From NCBI GenBank assembly GCA_019635755.1, contig JAHBYW010000001.1, positions 186,001-250,000 on the forward strand: DNA of 64,000 bases. Direction: 5' to 3'. Positions 1-8,590 of the stretch are shown piece by piece. Every line of letters begins with the position of its first letter. The first letter of the stretch is position 1. This stretch comes from Rhizobiaceae bacterium. GTDB taxonomy: Bacteria; Pseudomonadota; Alphaproteobacteria; Rhizobiales; Rhizobiaceae. A program made the translations under genes and the position numbers. The notes below the pieces were generated by a model that saw only the letters and a program-made list of their open reading frames with translations, did not search any database and had not been told where the DNA came from.

Positions 1-2366
1 TTGCCGCGCGCGTAGAGCGCCAAGAGCCCGGCCGCCGCCGCAGGCAGGAGATAGCCGAGGAACAGCAGGTCGAAGACCGGCAGCGTGCCGGTCGACTCGT
101 CGGTGTAGAGCGGGTTCAGCACGAGGAAGTGCTGGATGACCGCCATCGCCATCGAGACGACGCCTGCCGCCAGCGACCCGAACCGCAGCACCGGGCTCGG
201 CGAGCGCAGGTCCAGCGCGATCAGGATGCCGCCGAAGCCCAGCGCGATCAGCGTGTAGATCGCCTGCTCGGCGAGTGACGGCACCGACGTATCGATGACG
301 CCGCCGTTCATCGCATGGCGCACCAGCATGGCGACGGTCAGCAGCGAGAAGACGGCCGCGGCAGCTTCCATCGCGAGCTGCGGGCGCCCCCCGGTCGTTC
401 GCTTCAGCTGCCATGCGGCGAAGGCGAAGGCGAGCGCCGGCACGCCGTAGCCGGGCAGCAGCCAGTTGAACACCGGCGTGGTCGACAGGAAGGCGGCGCC
501 GACGATGGTCGGATCGATCGCCGCGCGCACGAGCACGGCGACGGCCGCGCCGGTGGAGAGCCATCCCAGCACGGGGTACGTTCTCAGCTGCGTGGCAAGG
601 GCGGGCAGTACGGCCGCCGCGCCGAGCAGCACCGTCGTCCAGCCGCCGTCGAAGCCCATATGGATCGCCTGCAGCGCGGCGAAACCCGCGCCGCCGAGTG
701 CCACGGACACCGCCGCGCCGCCCGCATGCGGCGGCTGCTCGGCGCGCGCCAACCACTCGCCGCCCGCGGCGAGCGCGATCGCCAGAAGCAGTGCGACCGC
801 CGCGTAGCGGAGATCGATGTGCACGTCGCCGAAGGCGAACCAGAGCGCGCCTGCCACCACCAGCGGCACGATGGCCGCCCATGCGGTCCACGCGACGCCG
901 CGGGGCTCGGCCAGGAATGTCCGCGCCCGCCAGAAGCCGGCGCCGAGGAATGCGATGCCGAGCAGCGCGCCGACCGGCACGAAGGTGTCGGCATTGGGCA
1001 ACAGGCTCGGACCGTCGACGACCAGCCGTTCCCCGAAGATGCTGACATTGAACGAGCCCGACAGCGCGATGCGCAGGGCGGCGAGCACGGTGGCCGCGCC
1101 GGCCGCGTGCAGCAGCGGCAGCGCCGGCGCGCGCCAGGCCGCGACCGCCAGCATCGCCGCCACGAACACGAGGCCGCGCCACATGCCGTAGGTAGCCGCG
1201 AGGTCGGGGCTGGCCAGCAGGAAGATCGCCATCAGGCCGAGAAGCACTGCCGCGACGATCGCGGGACCGTCGACGCGTCTCGGATCGGCCTCCGGCCGGC
1301 CGAGCCAGAGAAACGCTGTCGTCCCGATCATCGCGGCACCCACGAACAGGATCGCCCAGTAGTCGAACGGCTGGGCGACGGCCGTGCCGGCATTGGCGAG
1401 GTAAAGCAGCGCCCACAGGCCCGCTCCCACCAGCGCTCCGCCCATCAGCAGCGCCCAGTCGCGCAGCCGCGCGATCGCCGCCGAGGCGACGAGCACCACC
1501 GCGACATAGACGAAGAGCGCCCAGATGTTCGGCGCCTCGGTCGAGACGAGCCCCGGCGTCAGGTAGGCGCCGAGCAGGCCCATTCCTGCCAGCGCCTGTC
1601 CGTGCAGAAGGGCCGCCGCGATCGTCGCCAGCGCGATGACGCCCAGCAGAAGGAACGCAGTCGACGGGCCGATGAAGGCATAGACGCCGTAGGCTGCATA
1701 CACCGTGCCGAACAGCATGAAGGCGCCGACGGCCGTCAGGATCGCCGGTACATAGGCGTTCTTCATGCCTTCGACCGGAATGACGAAGCCGCTGCGGCGC
1801 AGGAACTCGCCGCCGCCGGCGAGCACCAGTCCCATCAGGCCCGCGAGCGTAAGGCGAGCCGCCGGGCCAAAGAAGCCGGCCTCGATCGTGTAGCGGATCA
1901 GGAACACGCCGCCCAACGCCAGCGCCAGCCCACCGACCCAGACGGCCCAGCGGGTTCCGAGCGCCGTCTCGATATCCTGGGTGCCCGACGACGCGTTTGC
2001 TGGCTGCGTCGGCGCCTCGACCGGCGCCGTTTCTGCCGCTCCCGTCCTCGCCAGCCGCTCCTGCTCGTCGAGCATCGCGGCGGCCTTGGCCATCGCCTCG
2101 CGCTTGGCCTGTTCCCGTGCCTCGACCGCTTCGAGCGCTGCCGCTGGCGCGGCATCGGTTGCCGCGGCGGGCTGCGCGCCGGGGGCGACATCCGCCGCCA
2201 CCGCGGCTGCGCCCTCTCCCGCCGTCCCGGGCGCGGCGCGCGTCGACGTCAGATAATCGTGCCGGACGGCGTCCAGTTCGCGCTCCAGCCGGAGCATGCG
2301 GTCGTTTTGGCGCCAGGCGGCGATGCCCAGCACGATGATCGCGGCAACGAAGAAAAGCTCGAGCAT
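1..2366 (-). CDS. DUF2339 family polytopic membrane protein (C-terminus beyond window edge)
   Basis: The frame is open from an ATG at 2366 to the left edge (at least 788 codons), so the C-terminus is missing. The protein opens with one hydrophobic helix (MLELFFVAAIIVLGIAAW), then a charged and Ala/Pro-rich linker, then ETALGTRWAVWVGGLALALGG, the recognisable entry into the many-helix DUF2339 domain. The last visible part (NPLYTDE...LLFLGYLLPA) also fits the family. A GGGGGTGAG ribosome-binding site precedes the ATG. Molecular function is unknown; it is an inner-membrane protein. It lies 101 bp downstream of recO on the same strand and may be its distal operon partner. Confidence 0.85.
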   Translation of the reverse strand, partial: MLELFFVAAIIVLGIAAWRQNDRMLRLERELDAVRHDYLTSTRAAPGTAGEGAAAVAADVAPGAQPAAATDAAPAAALEAVEAREQAKREAMAKAAAMLDEQERLARTGAAETAPVEAPTQPANASSGTQDIETALGTRWAVWVGGLALALGGVFLIRYTIEAGFFGPAARLTLAGLMGLVLAGGGEFLRRSGFVIPVEGMKNAYVPAILTAVGAFMLFGTVYAAYGVYAFIGPSTAFLLLGVIALATIAAALLHGQALAGMGLLGAYLTPGLVSTEAPNIWALFVYVAVVLVASAAIARLRDWALLMGGALVGAGLWALLYLANAGTAVAQPFDYWAILFVGAAMIGTTAFLWLGRPEADPRRVDGPAIVAAVLLGLMAIFLLASPDLAATYGMWRGLVFVAAMLAVAAWRAPALPLLHAAGAATVLAALRIALSGSFNVSIFGERLVVDGPSLLPNADTFVPVGALLGIAFLGAGFWRARTFLAEPRGVAWTAWAAIVPLVVAGALWFAFGDVHIDLRYAAVALLLAIALAAGGEWLARAEQPPHAGGAAVSVALGGAGFAALQAIHMGFDGGWTTVLLGAAAVLPALATQLRTYPVLGWLSTGAAVAVLVRAAIDPTIVGAAFLSTTPVFNWLLPGYGVPALAFAFAAWQLKRTTGGRPQLAMEAAAAVFSLLTVAMLVRHAMNGGVIDTSVPSLAEQAIYTLIALGFGGILIALDLRSPSPVLRFGSLAAGVVSMAMAVIQHFLVLNPLYTDESTGTLPVFDLLFLGYLLPAAAAGLLALYARG

Positions 2367-2467
2367 GGCTCACCCCCAGCGGCGCAGACCGCAGCCAGCC
2401 ACACGCAGAATATCAGCAAATGGGCATTATCGCGACGCCCGATCGGTCGCCGACAGCACGGTCGGGC

Positions 2468-3202
2468 CTATGCCGCACCCCTTCGCGATTTCCGCAGGGC
2501 GCCCAGGAGGCCGCCGCGCGCCTCCGGCTCGGCAAGCCCGCGCGGCTCGTAGACATGCCGGGCGAAGAAGAAACTGGTCAGCCGGAAGCCGGCATCCACC
2601 TCGTCCGGCTCGGCCCGATGCCGCGTGCCGGCCTGGAGGAACCCCGGCAGCGCCAGCATCTTGTCCCGCCATGGATCGCCGGCCGTCCGCGACACCGCCC
2701 GGCCCGATCTCGGCGACACATAGGCCAGATCGTCGCGCGCGCCGGTGGCGGCGCATTCCGACAGGTCGAGCCCGAACCCCAGTTCGTCCAGCAGCAGAAG
2801 TTCGAACCGCACGATCAGTTCGCCCGCCGCCGGGTGGTCGAGGTGGCCGATGACGGCGCCCAGCGTTTCGAACAGCGCCTCGTGCGGGTCGCGCTCGGGA
2901 AGGAGCCTGAGATGCGCGGCCAGCGTCTGCAGCCCGAAGACGGCGGTGGCGCTGTCGAACAGGCGCGCCGCGTTCAGCTCCAGCGGCTCGACAGCGAAGA
3001 CGCCCAGATGCTCGTCCAGCCGCGCCCGCCAGATCAGGTCGACGCGGTTGCCGGCCTGCAGCACCGGCTGCTGCCTGCGCGAGCGCCCGCCGCGCACCAG
3101 CCCCAGATGCCGGCCGTGCGCGCGGGTCATCACCTCAAGGATGGCGCTCGTCTCGCCATGCTTGCGGGTGCCGAGGATGATTCCTTCGTCGCGCCACTCC
3201 AC
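2468..3202 (-). CDS. recO: DNA repair protein RecO
   Basis: A 244-residue RecO, the usual length. The N-terminal OB-fold (about residues 1-80, beginning [20 protein letters not shown]) leads into the helical C-terminal domain. RecO loads RecA onto SSB-coated single-stranded DNA with RecR in the RecF pathway. The start is a GTG with an AAAGGG ribosome-binding site. Only a single Cys (in SECAATG) remains in the region where many RecO proteins carry a zinc-binding Cys cluster, as in many alphaproteobacteria. In this order recO usually follows era directly; here five accessory genes intervene. Confidence 0.93.
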   Translation of the reverse strand: MEWRDEGIILGTRKHGETSAILEVMTRAHGRHLGLVRGGRSRRQQPVLQAGNRVDLIWRARLDEHLGVFAVEPLELNAARLFDSATAVFGLQTLAAHLRLLPERDPHEALFETLGAVIGHLDHPAAGELIVRFELLLLDELGFGLDLSECAATGARDDLAYVSPRSGRAVSRTAGDPWRDKMLALPGFLQAGTRHRAEPDEVDAGFRLTSFFFARHVYEPRGLAEPEARGGLLGALRKSRRGAA

Positions 3203-3268
3203 CGGCCGACCCTTTCATGGGCCGGCCAGCGAAATCAAGCGCTGTCGCCGCCGCCCCTGCCTCCCCTG

Positions 3269-3673
3269 TCAGGAAGCTTCCACCGCGACCGGAAAGCCCG
3301 CCTGCACCGAGTTGCGCACGGCCGAAATCGCCTTGGCCCGCTTGATCATCGCCTGCGGATCGGACCCGTCGAGCATGTCGAGGGAGACGTGCATGGTCGC
3401 GCCCGTCGCCAGCAGCGGCGCTCCGTCGAACTCGATCGCGACGGTCAGCGCGATGGCGCCCAGCTGTGCGCCGGCCTCGTGCGCCACGTAGCGCAGATCG
3501 TTGCAGAAGCAGCCACCGATCGCCAGCGCCAGAAGCTGCCCGCCGTTGAAGCCCAGCCCCATGCCGCCGGCCTTGCCGTCCGGCCGATCGACGACGATCG
3601 TGTGCCCGCCGGCCCAGCCCATCGCCGCCTCGGTGCCCGGCACGTTGCGAAACTCGACCGTCATCGACGCCAT
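3269..3673 (-). CDS. OsmC family protein
   Basis: A 134-residue OsmC/Ohr-fold protein. The central helix carries G-G-C55-F-C57-N-D, matching the redox Cys segment of the family, which reduces organic hydroperoxides in its characterised members. The second conserved Cys expected near the C-terminus appears replaced: the equivalent stretch reads RNSVQAGFP. Classic Ohr-type chemistry is therefore uncertain and the CxC pair may substitute. The ATG at 3673 gives MASMTVEF and has a GGAG-type site; a longer in-frame extension is antisense to the divergent gene and was rejected. It is divergent from the MarR-GNAT gene at 3758 and may share its operator. Confidence 0.85.
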   Translation of the reverse strand: MASMTVEFRNVPGTEAAMGWAGGHTIVVDRPDGKAGGMGLGFNGGQLLALAIGGCFCNDLRYVAHEAGAQLGAIALTVAIEFDGAPLLATGATMHVSLDMLDGSDPQAMIKRAKAISAVRNSVQAGFPVAVEAS

Positions 3674-3740
3674 CTCTCGCTCCCGCTCTCTCCGCTGCGC
3701 ATTGTTCCACATCGCGCCGATATTGCACGGCGGAATATCT

Positions 3741-3754
3741 CTGACTAAAGTCAG
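3741..3754. promoter_or_regulatory. palindromic operator between OsmC and MarR-GNAT genes
   Basis: CTGACT-AA-AGTCAG is a perfect 14-bp palindrome ending 3 bp before the ATG of the MarR-GNAT gene and 68 bp from the divergent OsmC start. MarR regulators typically bind such short palindromes. Autoregulation, with possible control of osmC, is inferred from position only. Confidence 0.55.
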
Positions 3755-3757
3755 ATA

Positions 3758-4636
3758 ATGGACATGATCGAACGCGTTCGCCGTTTCAACCGCGCCGTCA
3801 CGACGCGCACCGGGACCCTGAACGAAAGCTATCTCGACCGGGGACGTTCGTTCGGCCAGGCGCGCGTGCTGTTCGAGATCGGCCCCTCCGGCATGGATGT
3901 GCGGACGCTGCGCGAGCGACTGTCGCTCGATTCGGGCTATTGCAGCCGCATGCTGAAGGCGCTCGAAAAGCAGGGGCTGGTCAAGGTCAGGCAGAGTGCT
4001 GCGGACCGGCGCCGGCGCGAGGCGTCGCTGACGGCGAAGGGCCGCGCGGAGTGGTCCGCCTACGACCGGCTGTCCGACGACCTCGCCCGCTCGATGCTCG
4101 CCCCGCTGACGGAGCAGCAGCGCACCCGACTGATCGACGCGATGGCGACAGTGGAGACGCTGATCGCCGCCGGGTCGGTCACCTTCACGGCCGAGGCGCC
4201 GGACAGCGCCGACGCCCGCTTTTGCATCGAAGCCTATTTCGCCGAGCTCGCCGAACGCTTCGAGGAAGGTTTCGACGTGGCCCTCAGCAATGCCTCCGGC
4301 GACCCGGGCATGGCGCCGCCGGGCGGCACCTTCCTGGTCGCGCGGCTTGCCGGACGGCCGGTCGCCTGCGGCGGCGTCAAGACCGTCGGGCCGCGCACCG
4401 GCGAGATCAAGCGCATGTGGGTTGCCCGCGATGCCCGCGGCCTCGGCATCGCGCGGCGGCTGCTCGATGCCCTCGAGACCGAAGCGCGCGCGCTCGGCAT
4501 GACGCGCGTGGTGCTCGACACCAACCGCGCGCTGACCGAGGCGCACGCCATGTATCGCAAGGCCGGATACCACGAGACCGAGCGCTTCAACGACAATCCC
4601 TACGCGCATCTCTGGTTCGCGAAGGATTTCGCCTGA
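3758..4636 (+). CDS. bifunctional MarR-type regulator / GNAT N-acetyltransferase
   Basis: A 292-residue fusion. Residues 1-140 form a MarR winged helix (DVRTLRERLSLDSGYCSRML, then the basic wing SAADRRRREASLT). Residues about 148-292 are a GNAT domain with the acetyl-CoA loop RDARGLGIARRLL and the terminal AMYRKAGY strand-helix typical of the family. Such fusions are a known architecture; substrates are mostly unknown. No clear ribosome-binding site precedes the ATG, and the palindrome at 3741-3754 occupies that space, so the operator and translation start overlap. It is divergent from the OsmC gene. Confidence 0.88.
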   Translation: MDMIERVRRFNRAVTTRTGTLNESYLDRGRSFGQARVLFEIGPSGMDVRTLRERLSLDSGYCSRMLKALEKQGLVKVRQSAADRRRREASLTAKGRAEWSAYDRLSDDLARSMLAPLTEQQRTRLIDAMATVETLIAAGSVTFTAEAPDSADARFCIEAYFAELAERFEEGFDVALSNASGDPGMAPPGGTFLVARLAGRPVACGGVKTVGPRTGEIKRMWVARDARGLGIARRLLDALETEARALGMTRVVLDTNRALTEAHAMYRKAGYHETERFNDNPYAHLWFAKDFA

Positions 4637-4648
4637 GGCACTTCCCGC

Positions 4649-5080
4649 TTACACAGCCTCGATGTCCGTGTGCGGAAAGTCGTCGCCCTTGAACAGCAGC
4701 GGAACGGCCGCCGACCGCGCGCAGGCATAGGCGAAGCAGTCGCCCAGATTGAGCGTGGCCGGGTGGCCGACAGCCTTGCCGAAGCGCGCGCATGCGCTCA
4801 CCGCCTCCCGCCGGATTTCCGTATCGATCGCCACGTCGATCGCACCGATCTCGGACAGGAAGCCGTCGACGATCGCCTGCGCCTGTTCGATCAGACCGAG
4901 TGGGATAGCTGCGCTCCCCGCCGCGGCTCTGGACTTCTTGCGGGCGAGACCGATGACGGCCTCGCAGGCCGCCAGCGGCGACACGAACAGGCGACCGCCG
5001 GCCTCGATCTTGTCGATGTAGCGGTCGGCGTCCGCCTCGTCGCCCAGAATGGCGATGATCGCCGACGCGTCCAGAAACAT
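4649..5080 (-). CDS. vapC: VapC-type PIN-domain ribonuclease toxin
   Basis: A 143-residue PIN domain with the four acidic metal ligands at the expected spacing: D4 (MFLDAS), E40 (AACEAVIG), D114 (LGDCFAYA) and D133/D134 (KGDDF). VapC toxins cleave structured RNAs such as initiator tRNA or the sarcin-ricin loop; the target here is unknown. The ATG overlaps the stop of the upstream antitoxin by one base (TGATG), giving translational coupling. The C-terminal LKGDDFPHTDI-like ending is typical. The pair lies between era and recO. Confidence 0.9.
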   Translation of the reverse strand: MFLDASAIIAILGDEADADRYIDKIEAGGRLFVSPLAACEAVIGLARKKSRAAAGSAAIPLGLIEQAQAIVDGFLSEIGAIDVAIDTEIRREAVSACARFGKAVGHPATLNLGDCFAYACARSAAVPLLFKGDDFPHTDIEAV

Positions 5081-5325
5081 CAGGCCTCACCCCACATCTC
5101 ATCCATGAATTCCTTCATGTCGAGGTCGGGATCGTCGGGACCGAGGGACTTCGCAGCGTCCTGAAACTTCCTAATCCGCACCTTCAACGGCAACGCGTCG
5201 CGCGCGCGGTCGAGCTCGCGCTGGAGCGCGATGCGAACGGCCTCGGTCTTGTTCGGCGCGTTGATCGCCTCCTGCACCTGCCGCGCAAGCGCGTCGACGC
5301 TGTCGTCACGGATGTAGAGGGACAT
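5080..5325 (-). CDS. vapB: VapB-type antitoxin (Rv0623-like)
   Basis: An 81-residue antitoxin. Residues 1-45 (MSLYIRDDSVDALARQV followed by KTEAVRIALQRELDR) are the ribbon-helix-helix DNA-binding region of the VapB/Rv0623 family. The acidic C-terminus (DDPDLDMKEFMDEMWGEA) is suited to binding the basic groove of the PIN toxin. The ATG at 5325 was chosen because it gives the family N-terminus; an upstream in-frame extension covers the operator. It neutralises VapC and is expected to repress its own promoter with VapC. Confidence 0.87.
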   Translation of the reverse strand: MSLYIRDDSVDALARQVQEAINAPNKTEAVRIALQRELDRARDALPLKVRIRKFQDAAKSLGPDDPDLDMKEFMDEMWGEA

Positions 5326-5340
5326 CGACTGTCTCGGGGC

Positions 5341-5365
5341 GTGAATATTCACGAGGAATATACAC
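5341..5365 (-). promoter_or_regulatory. vapBC promoter/operator repeats
   Basis: Plus-strand 5341-5352 is the perfect palindrome GTGAATATTCAC, 15 bp before the vapB ATG. On the minus strand it forms the second of two near-identical 10-mers, GTGTATATTC-CTC-GTGAATATTC, the first of which also resembles a -10 box. This A/T-rich patch in GC-rich DNA fits a VapBC autoregulatory site; binding is inferred. Confidence 0.55.
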
Positions 5366-5405
5366 AAATCGCTGCGTGCGGTCGAGACCCGCGACGCGCT
5401 TCTGG

Positions 5406-5684
5406 TCAGCCGTGGTTCGCCGTTCCCACCGGCGCAACATACTCGCGTAGCGCATCGACGACCGGCCCCTGATCGTCCGGCGTCCAGCGCATGCGGATCT
5501 GCCGCACCGAACCGCCGTCGGTCGACACGAACAGCGACAGCCCGTCGTCATAGGGCAGGAAGGAATGGCCGGAGAACGTCCATTCCTCGCCGACCGGATG
5601 CACCGAGCCGTCAAAGTCGGTGAATTCCCGGACCACGCGATAGCGCCGGCCAACGGCGAGATGCTGGAAGGCGGTCGTCTGCAT
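5406..5684 (-). CDS. DUF3601 domain-containing protein
   Basis: A 92-residue protein with the conserved pattern of this alphaproteobacterial family: GRRYRVVREFTDFDGSVHPVGEEW, then FSGHSFLPYDDGLSLFV and a late QGPVVDAL. No signal peptide or membrane segment is visible, so a small cytoplasmic beta-rich protein is likely. Function is unknown. It is separated by 6 bp from the end of era on the same strand and is probably co-transcribed with it. Confidence 0.75.
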   Translation of the reverse strand: MQTTAFQHLAVGRRYRVVREFTDFDGSVHPVGEEWTFSGHSFLPYDDGLSLFVSTDGGSVRQIRMRWTPDDQGPVVDALREYVAPVGTANHG

Positions 5685-5690
5685 CGGCAG

Positions 5691-6599
5691 CTACTTCGGA
5701 AAATCCAGACCCATCTCGCGATAGCGCTCGGGGTCGCTGCCCCAGTTCTCGCGCACCTTCACGAACAGGAAGAGGTGCACCGGCTGCTCCAGGATTTCCG
5801 CGATCTCGGTGCGCGACGCCTGGCCGATGGCGCGGATCGTCTCGCCCTTGTGGCCGAGCACCAGCTTCTTCTGGCCGTCGCGCTCGACATAGATGACCTG
5901 CTCGATGCGCACCGAGCCGTCCTTCTTCTCTTCCCACCTTTCCGTCTCGACATGCGCCGAATACGGGATCTCCTGGTGGAGCCTGAGGTAGAGCTTCTCG
6001 CGCGTGATCTCTGCCGCCAGTTGACGCATCTGCATGTCGGAGACCTGGTCCTCCGGATAGTACCAGGGGCCTTCCGGAAGCGCCTTGGCCAGATAGTCCA
6101 GCAGGTCGTCGCAGCCGGAGCCGGTCAGCGCCGACACCATGAAAGTCCGCTCGAAGGCCGCCTTGGCGTTGGCGTCGGCCGCCAGCTTCAGCAGGCTGTC
6201 GCGGGGCACCGCGTCGACCTTGTTGATCACGAGGATCTTCGGCTGGCGCACATCGCCCAGCCCGTCCAGCAGCTTCTCCGCGTCGCCCGAAATCCCGCGC
6301 TCGGCGTCGAGCAGCACCGCGACCAGGTCGGCATCCTTGGCGCCGCCCCAGGCGCTCGCCACCATCGCGCGGTCCAGCGTGCGCTTCGGCTTGAAGATGC
6401 CGGGCGTATCCATGAACACGATCTGCGCATTGCCGTGGGTGGCGATGCCGCGCACGATCGCGCGCGTCGTCTGCACCTTGTGCGTGACGATCGACACCTT
6501 GGTGCCGACCAGCCGGTTCACCAGCGTCGACTTGCCGGCATTCGGCGCGCCGATCAGCGCCACGAAGCCGGAACGTGTGCCCTGTGTCGTCTCGCTCAT
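5691..6599 (-). CDS. era: GTPase Era
   Basis: A 302-residue Era with N-terminal GTPase motifs G1 GAPNAGKS (17-24), G3 DTPG (64-67) and G4 NKVD (126-129), then a C-terminal KH domain (VLGHKGETIRAIG). Era binds the 3' end of 16S rRNA and chaperones 30S maturation. The ATG at 6599 overlaps the rnc stop as ATGA, so the two are translationally coupled; longer in-frame starts lie inside rnc and were rejected. The rnc-era order is conserved across bacteria. Confidence 0.97.
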   Translation of the reverse strand: MSETTQGTRSGFVALIGAPNAGKSTLVNRLVGTKVSIVTHKVQTTRAIVRGIATHGNAQIVFMDTPGIFKPKRTLDRAMVASAWGGAKDADLVAVLLDAERGISGDAEKLLDGLGDVRQPKILVINKVDAVPRDSLLKLAADANAKAAFERTFMVSALTGSGCDDLLDYLAKALPEGPWYYPEDQVSDMQMRQLAAEITREKLYLRLHQEIPYSAHVETERWEEKKDGSVRIEQVIYVERDGQKKLVLGHKGETIRAIGQASRTEIAEILEQPVHLFLFVKVRENWGSDPERYREMGLDFPK

Positions 6600-7312
6600 T
6601 GCGGTGCCTCGACGGTCCATACGCCCTCTCGCACCAGGACCGCGGTTGCCGCCGCCTGCTCCGCCTGCCGCTTGGTGCGGCCGGCGCCGACGCCCGGTGC
6701 GAAGCCGCCGACGCGAACGCTCACCGTGAACAGCGGATCGTGGTCGGGGCCCTCGCGCGAGTCCAGGCTGTAGGCCGGCACGGCCGCGGCCGCCACATGC
6801 GCCCACTCCTGCAGTTCGGTCTTGGGGTCGCGCCGCGCCGGCGTGGACGCGTCCAGCCGGCCGGCCCAGTGGCGCAGGATGAAGGTCCGCGCCGCCTGCA
6901 GCCCGCCTTCCAGATAGAGCGCAGCGATCAGCGCTTCCATCGCGTCGGCACGGATGTTGACGCGATTGCGCCCTTCGAGGTTGCGCAATTCGCTGCCGGC
7001 GTGGATCAGGTCGGTCAATCCGATGTCCTCGGCGATCGAGGCAAGCGTCTCGGCGTTCACCATCGCGTTCAGCCTCAGCGACAGTTCGCCCTCGGGCGCC
7101 TCCGGAAACGCGCCGTAGACGTAGTCGGCCACGACGAGGCCAAGCACACGGTCGCCCAGGAACTCCATGCGCTCGTAGTCGAGGCCGGTCGCATGCCTCG
7201 CGCTGGCGTGGGTCAGCGCGCGGCGCAGCCGCTCATGGTCGCGGAAGGCGTGGCCGGTGACGGGTTCCAGCGCATCCGCCAGCGCCTTGCCTGTCAGCTT
7301 GCGGGTCGCCAT
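6596..7312 (-). CDS. rnc: ribonuclease III
   Basis: A 238-residue RNase III. The signature ERMEFLGDRVL (48-58) supplies E50 and D54, and RADAMEALI supplies D123 and E126, the four metal ligands for double-strand RNA cleavage. A C-terminal dsRNA-binding domain follows (about 163-232, ending in KRQAEQAAATAVL). It processes rRNA precursors and structured mRNAs. It sits between lepB (20 bp upstream) and era (4-base overlap). Confidence 0.97.
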   Translation of the reverse strand: MATRKLTGKALADALEPVTGHAFRDHERLRRALTHASARHATGLDYERMEFLGDRVLGLVVADYVYGAFPEAPEGELSLRLNAMVNAETLASIAEDIGLTDLIHAGSELRNLEGRNRVNIRADAMEALIAALYLEGGLQAARTFILRHWAGRLDASTPARRDPKTELQEWAHVAAAAVPAYSLDSREGPDHDPLFTVSVRVGGFAPGVGAGRTKRQAEQAAATAVLVREGVWTVEAPQ

Positions 7313-7332
7313 GGACTAGGTCATGGCCTTGG

Positions 7333-8094
7333 CTATCGCACGAACTCGAACAGCCGCGAGGCGCGCATCAGCGACGGCCATTTCCAGATTTCGAGCGGGC
7401 TGGCACCGCCGGCGATCGAGAAGAAGATGATGTTGGCGCGGCCGACCAGATTGTCTTCCGGCACGAAGCCGACCGAGAAGCGGCTGTCGGTCGAGTTGTC
7501 GCGGTTGTCGCCCATCATGAAGTAGTGGCCGGCCGGCACGACGAACTCGCGCGTGTTGTCGCCGATCGAGGTGGGCGTCAGGTCCAGCGTATCGTACTGC
7601 ACGAACGTGCCGTCGCCGCGCGGCAGGTATTCGCGGTAGACGTCGACCGGCCCGTCGCGCTCGGTGATGTCGCGGTCGTCGATCTCGCCGGTCTTCTCGC
7701 GGCGCACCGCCTCGCCGTTGATGAACAGCTGCCCCTCGCGCATCTGGATGCGGTCGCCTGGCAGGCCGATCACGCGCTTGATGTAGTCCAGCGACGGGTT
7801 CGGCGGGAACTTGAACACGACGACCTCGCCGCGCTCCGGCGTGCCGGACCAGATACGGCCGGCGAACAGGTTCGGCGAGAACGGCAGCGAGTGGCGCGAA
7901 TAGCCGTAGGACCACTTCGTCACGAACAGGTAATCGCCCTCGAGCAGGGTCGGCCGCATCGATCCCGACGGGATCGAGAAGGGCTGGAACAGGAACGTGC
8001 GGATCACCAGCGCCAGCAGCAGGGCCTGCACGATGACGCTTACGGTCTCGCCCAAGCCGCCGGATTTCTTCTGGGTCTTTTCGGCCACGCTCAT
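7333..8094 (-). CDS. lepB: signal peptidase I
   Basis: A 253-residue type I signal peptidase. It has one N-terminal membrane helix (TVSVIVQALLLALVIRTFLF), the catalytic box SIPSGSMRPT with nucleophile S45, the general-base box YIKRVIGLPGD with K106, and the late GDNRDNSTDSR box. It removes signal peptides from exported proteins at the outer face of the inner membrane. The ATG at 8094 has an AAAGAGGA ribosome-binding site five bases upstream. Confidence 0.96.
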   Translation of the reverse strand: MSVAEKTQKKSGGLGETVSVIVQALLLALVIRTFLFQPFSIPSGSMRPTLLEGDYLFVTKWSYGYSRHSLPFSPNLFAGRIWSGTPERGEVVVFKFPPNPSLDYIKRVIGLPGDRIQMREGQLFINGEAVRREKTGEIDDRDITERDGPVDVYREYLPRGDGTFVQYDTLDLTPTSIGDNTREFVVPAGHYFMMGDNRDNSTDSRFSVGFVPEDNLVGRANIIFFSIAGGASPLEIWKWPSLMRASRLFEFVR

Positions 8095-8184
8095 TTCGTC
8101 CTCTTTGCCCGTGCCGTCTTTAAAGGCTCGGGGGTTGTCCGGCAACCGCCGGCACACGCGCCAATCATGGCGCTTCTGCGGCGA

Positions 8185-8586
8185 TCAGCCGACCGGCAGC
8201 GCCTCGATGATCACGAAGGCTTGCGCCAGCGGGAAGTCGTCCGTGATGGTCAGGTGGATCACCGCGCAGTGGCCGGGCGGCGTCAGTTTCGCCAGCCGCT
8301 CGCCGGCGCCGCCGGTCAGGTGCATGGTGGGCTTGCCGCCGGGCAGGTTCACCACGCCCATGTCGCGCCAGTAGACGCCGTGGGCAATGCCGGTGCCCAG
8401 CGCCTTGGCGCACGCCTCCTTGGCGGCGAAGCGCTTGGCATAGCTCGCCGCGCGCTGCGCCCGCCGCTCCGACCGCGCCCGCTCGATCTCGGTGTAGATG
8501 CGGTGGATGAAGCGCTCGCCGTGCCGCTCCAGCGACTTCTCGATGCGCCGGATGTCGATCAGGTCGGAGCCGATGCCGATGATCAT
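8185..8586 (-). CDS. acpS: holo-[acyl-carrier-protein] synthase
   Basis: A 133-residue AcpS that transfers 4'-phosphopantetheine from CoA to apo-ACP. It has the metal-binding motif [10 protein letters not shown] with D8 and the second motif [14 protein letters not shown] with E57. It lies in the conserved pyrE-acpS-lepB order. A 217-bp repeat-filled gap separates it from pyrE and 90 bp separate it from lepB. Confidence 0.95.
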   Translation of the reverse strand: MIIGIGSDLIDIRRIEKSLERHGERFIHRIYTEIERARSERRAQRAASYAKRFAAKEACAKALGTGIAHGVYWRDMGVVNLPGGKPTMHLTGGAGERLAKLTPPGHCAVIHLTITDDFPLAQAFVIIEALPVG

Positions 8587-8590
8587 GAGC

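Noticed and set aside
315-2552. Long plus-strand open frame opposite the DUF2339 gene
   Set aside because: Its peptide is Arg/His/Gln-rich with no fold features, while the minus strand gives a clear DUF2339 membrane protein. It is a high-GC antisense shadow.
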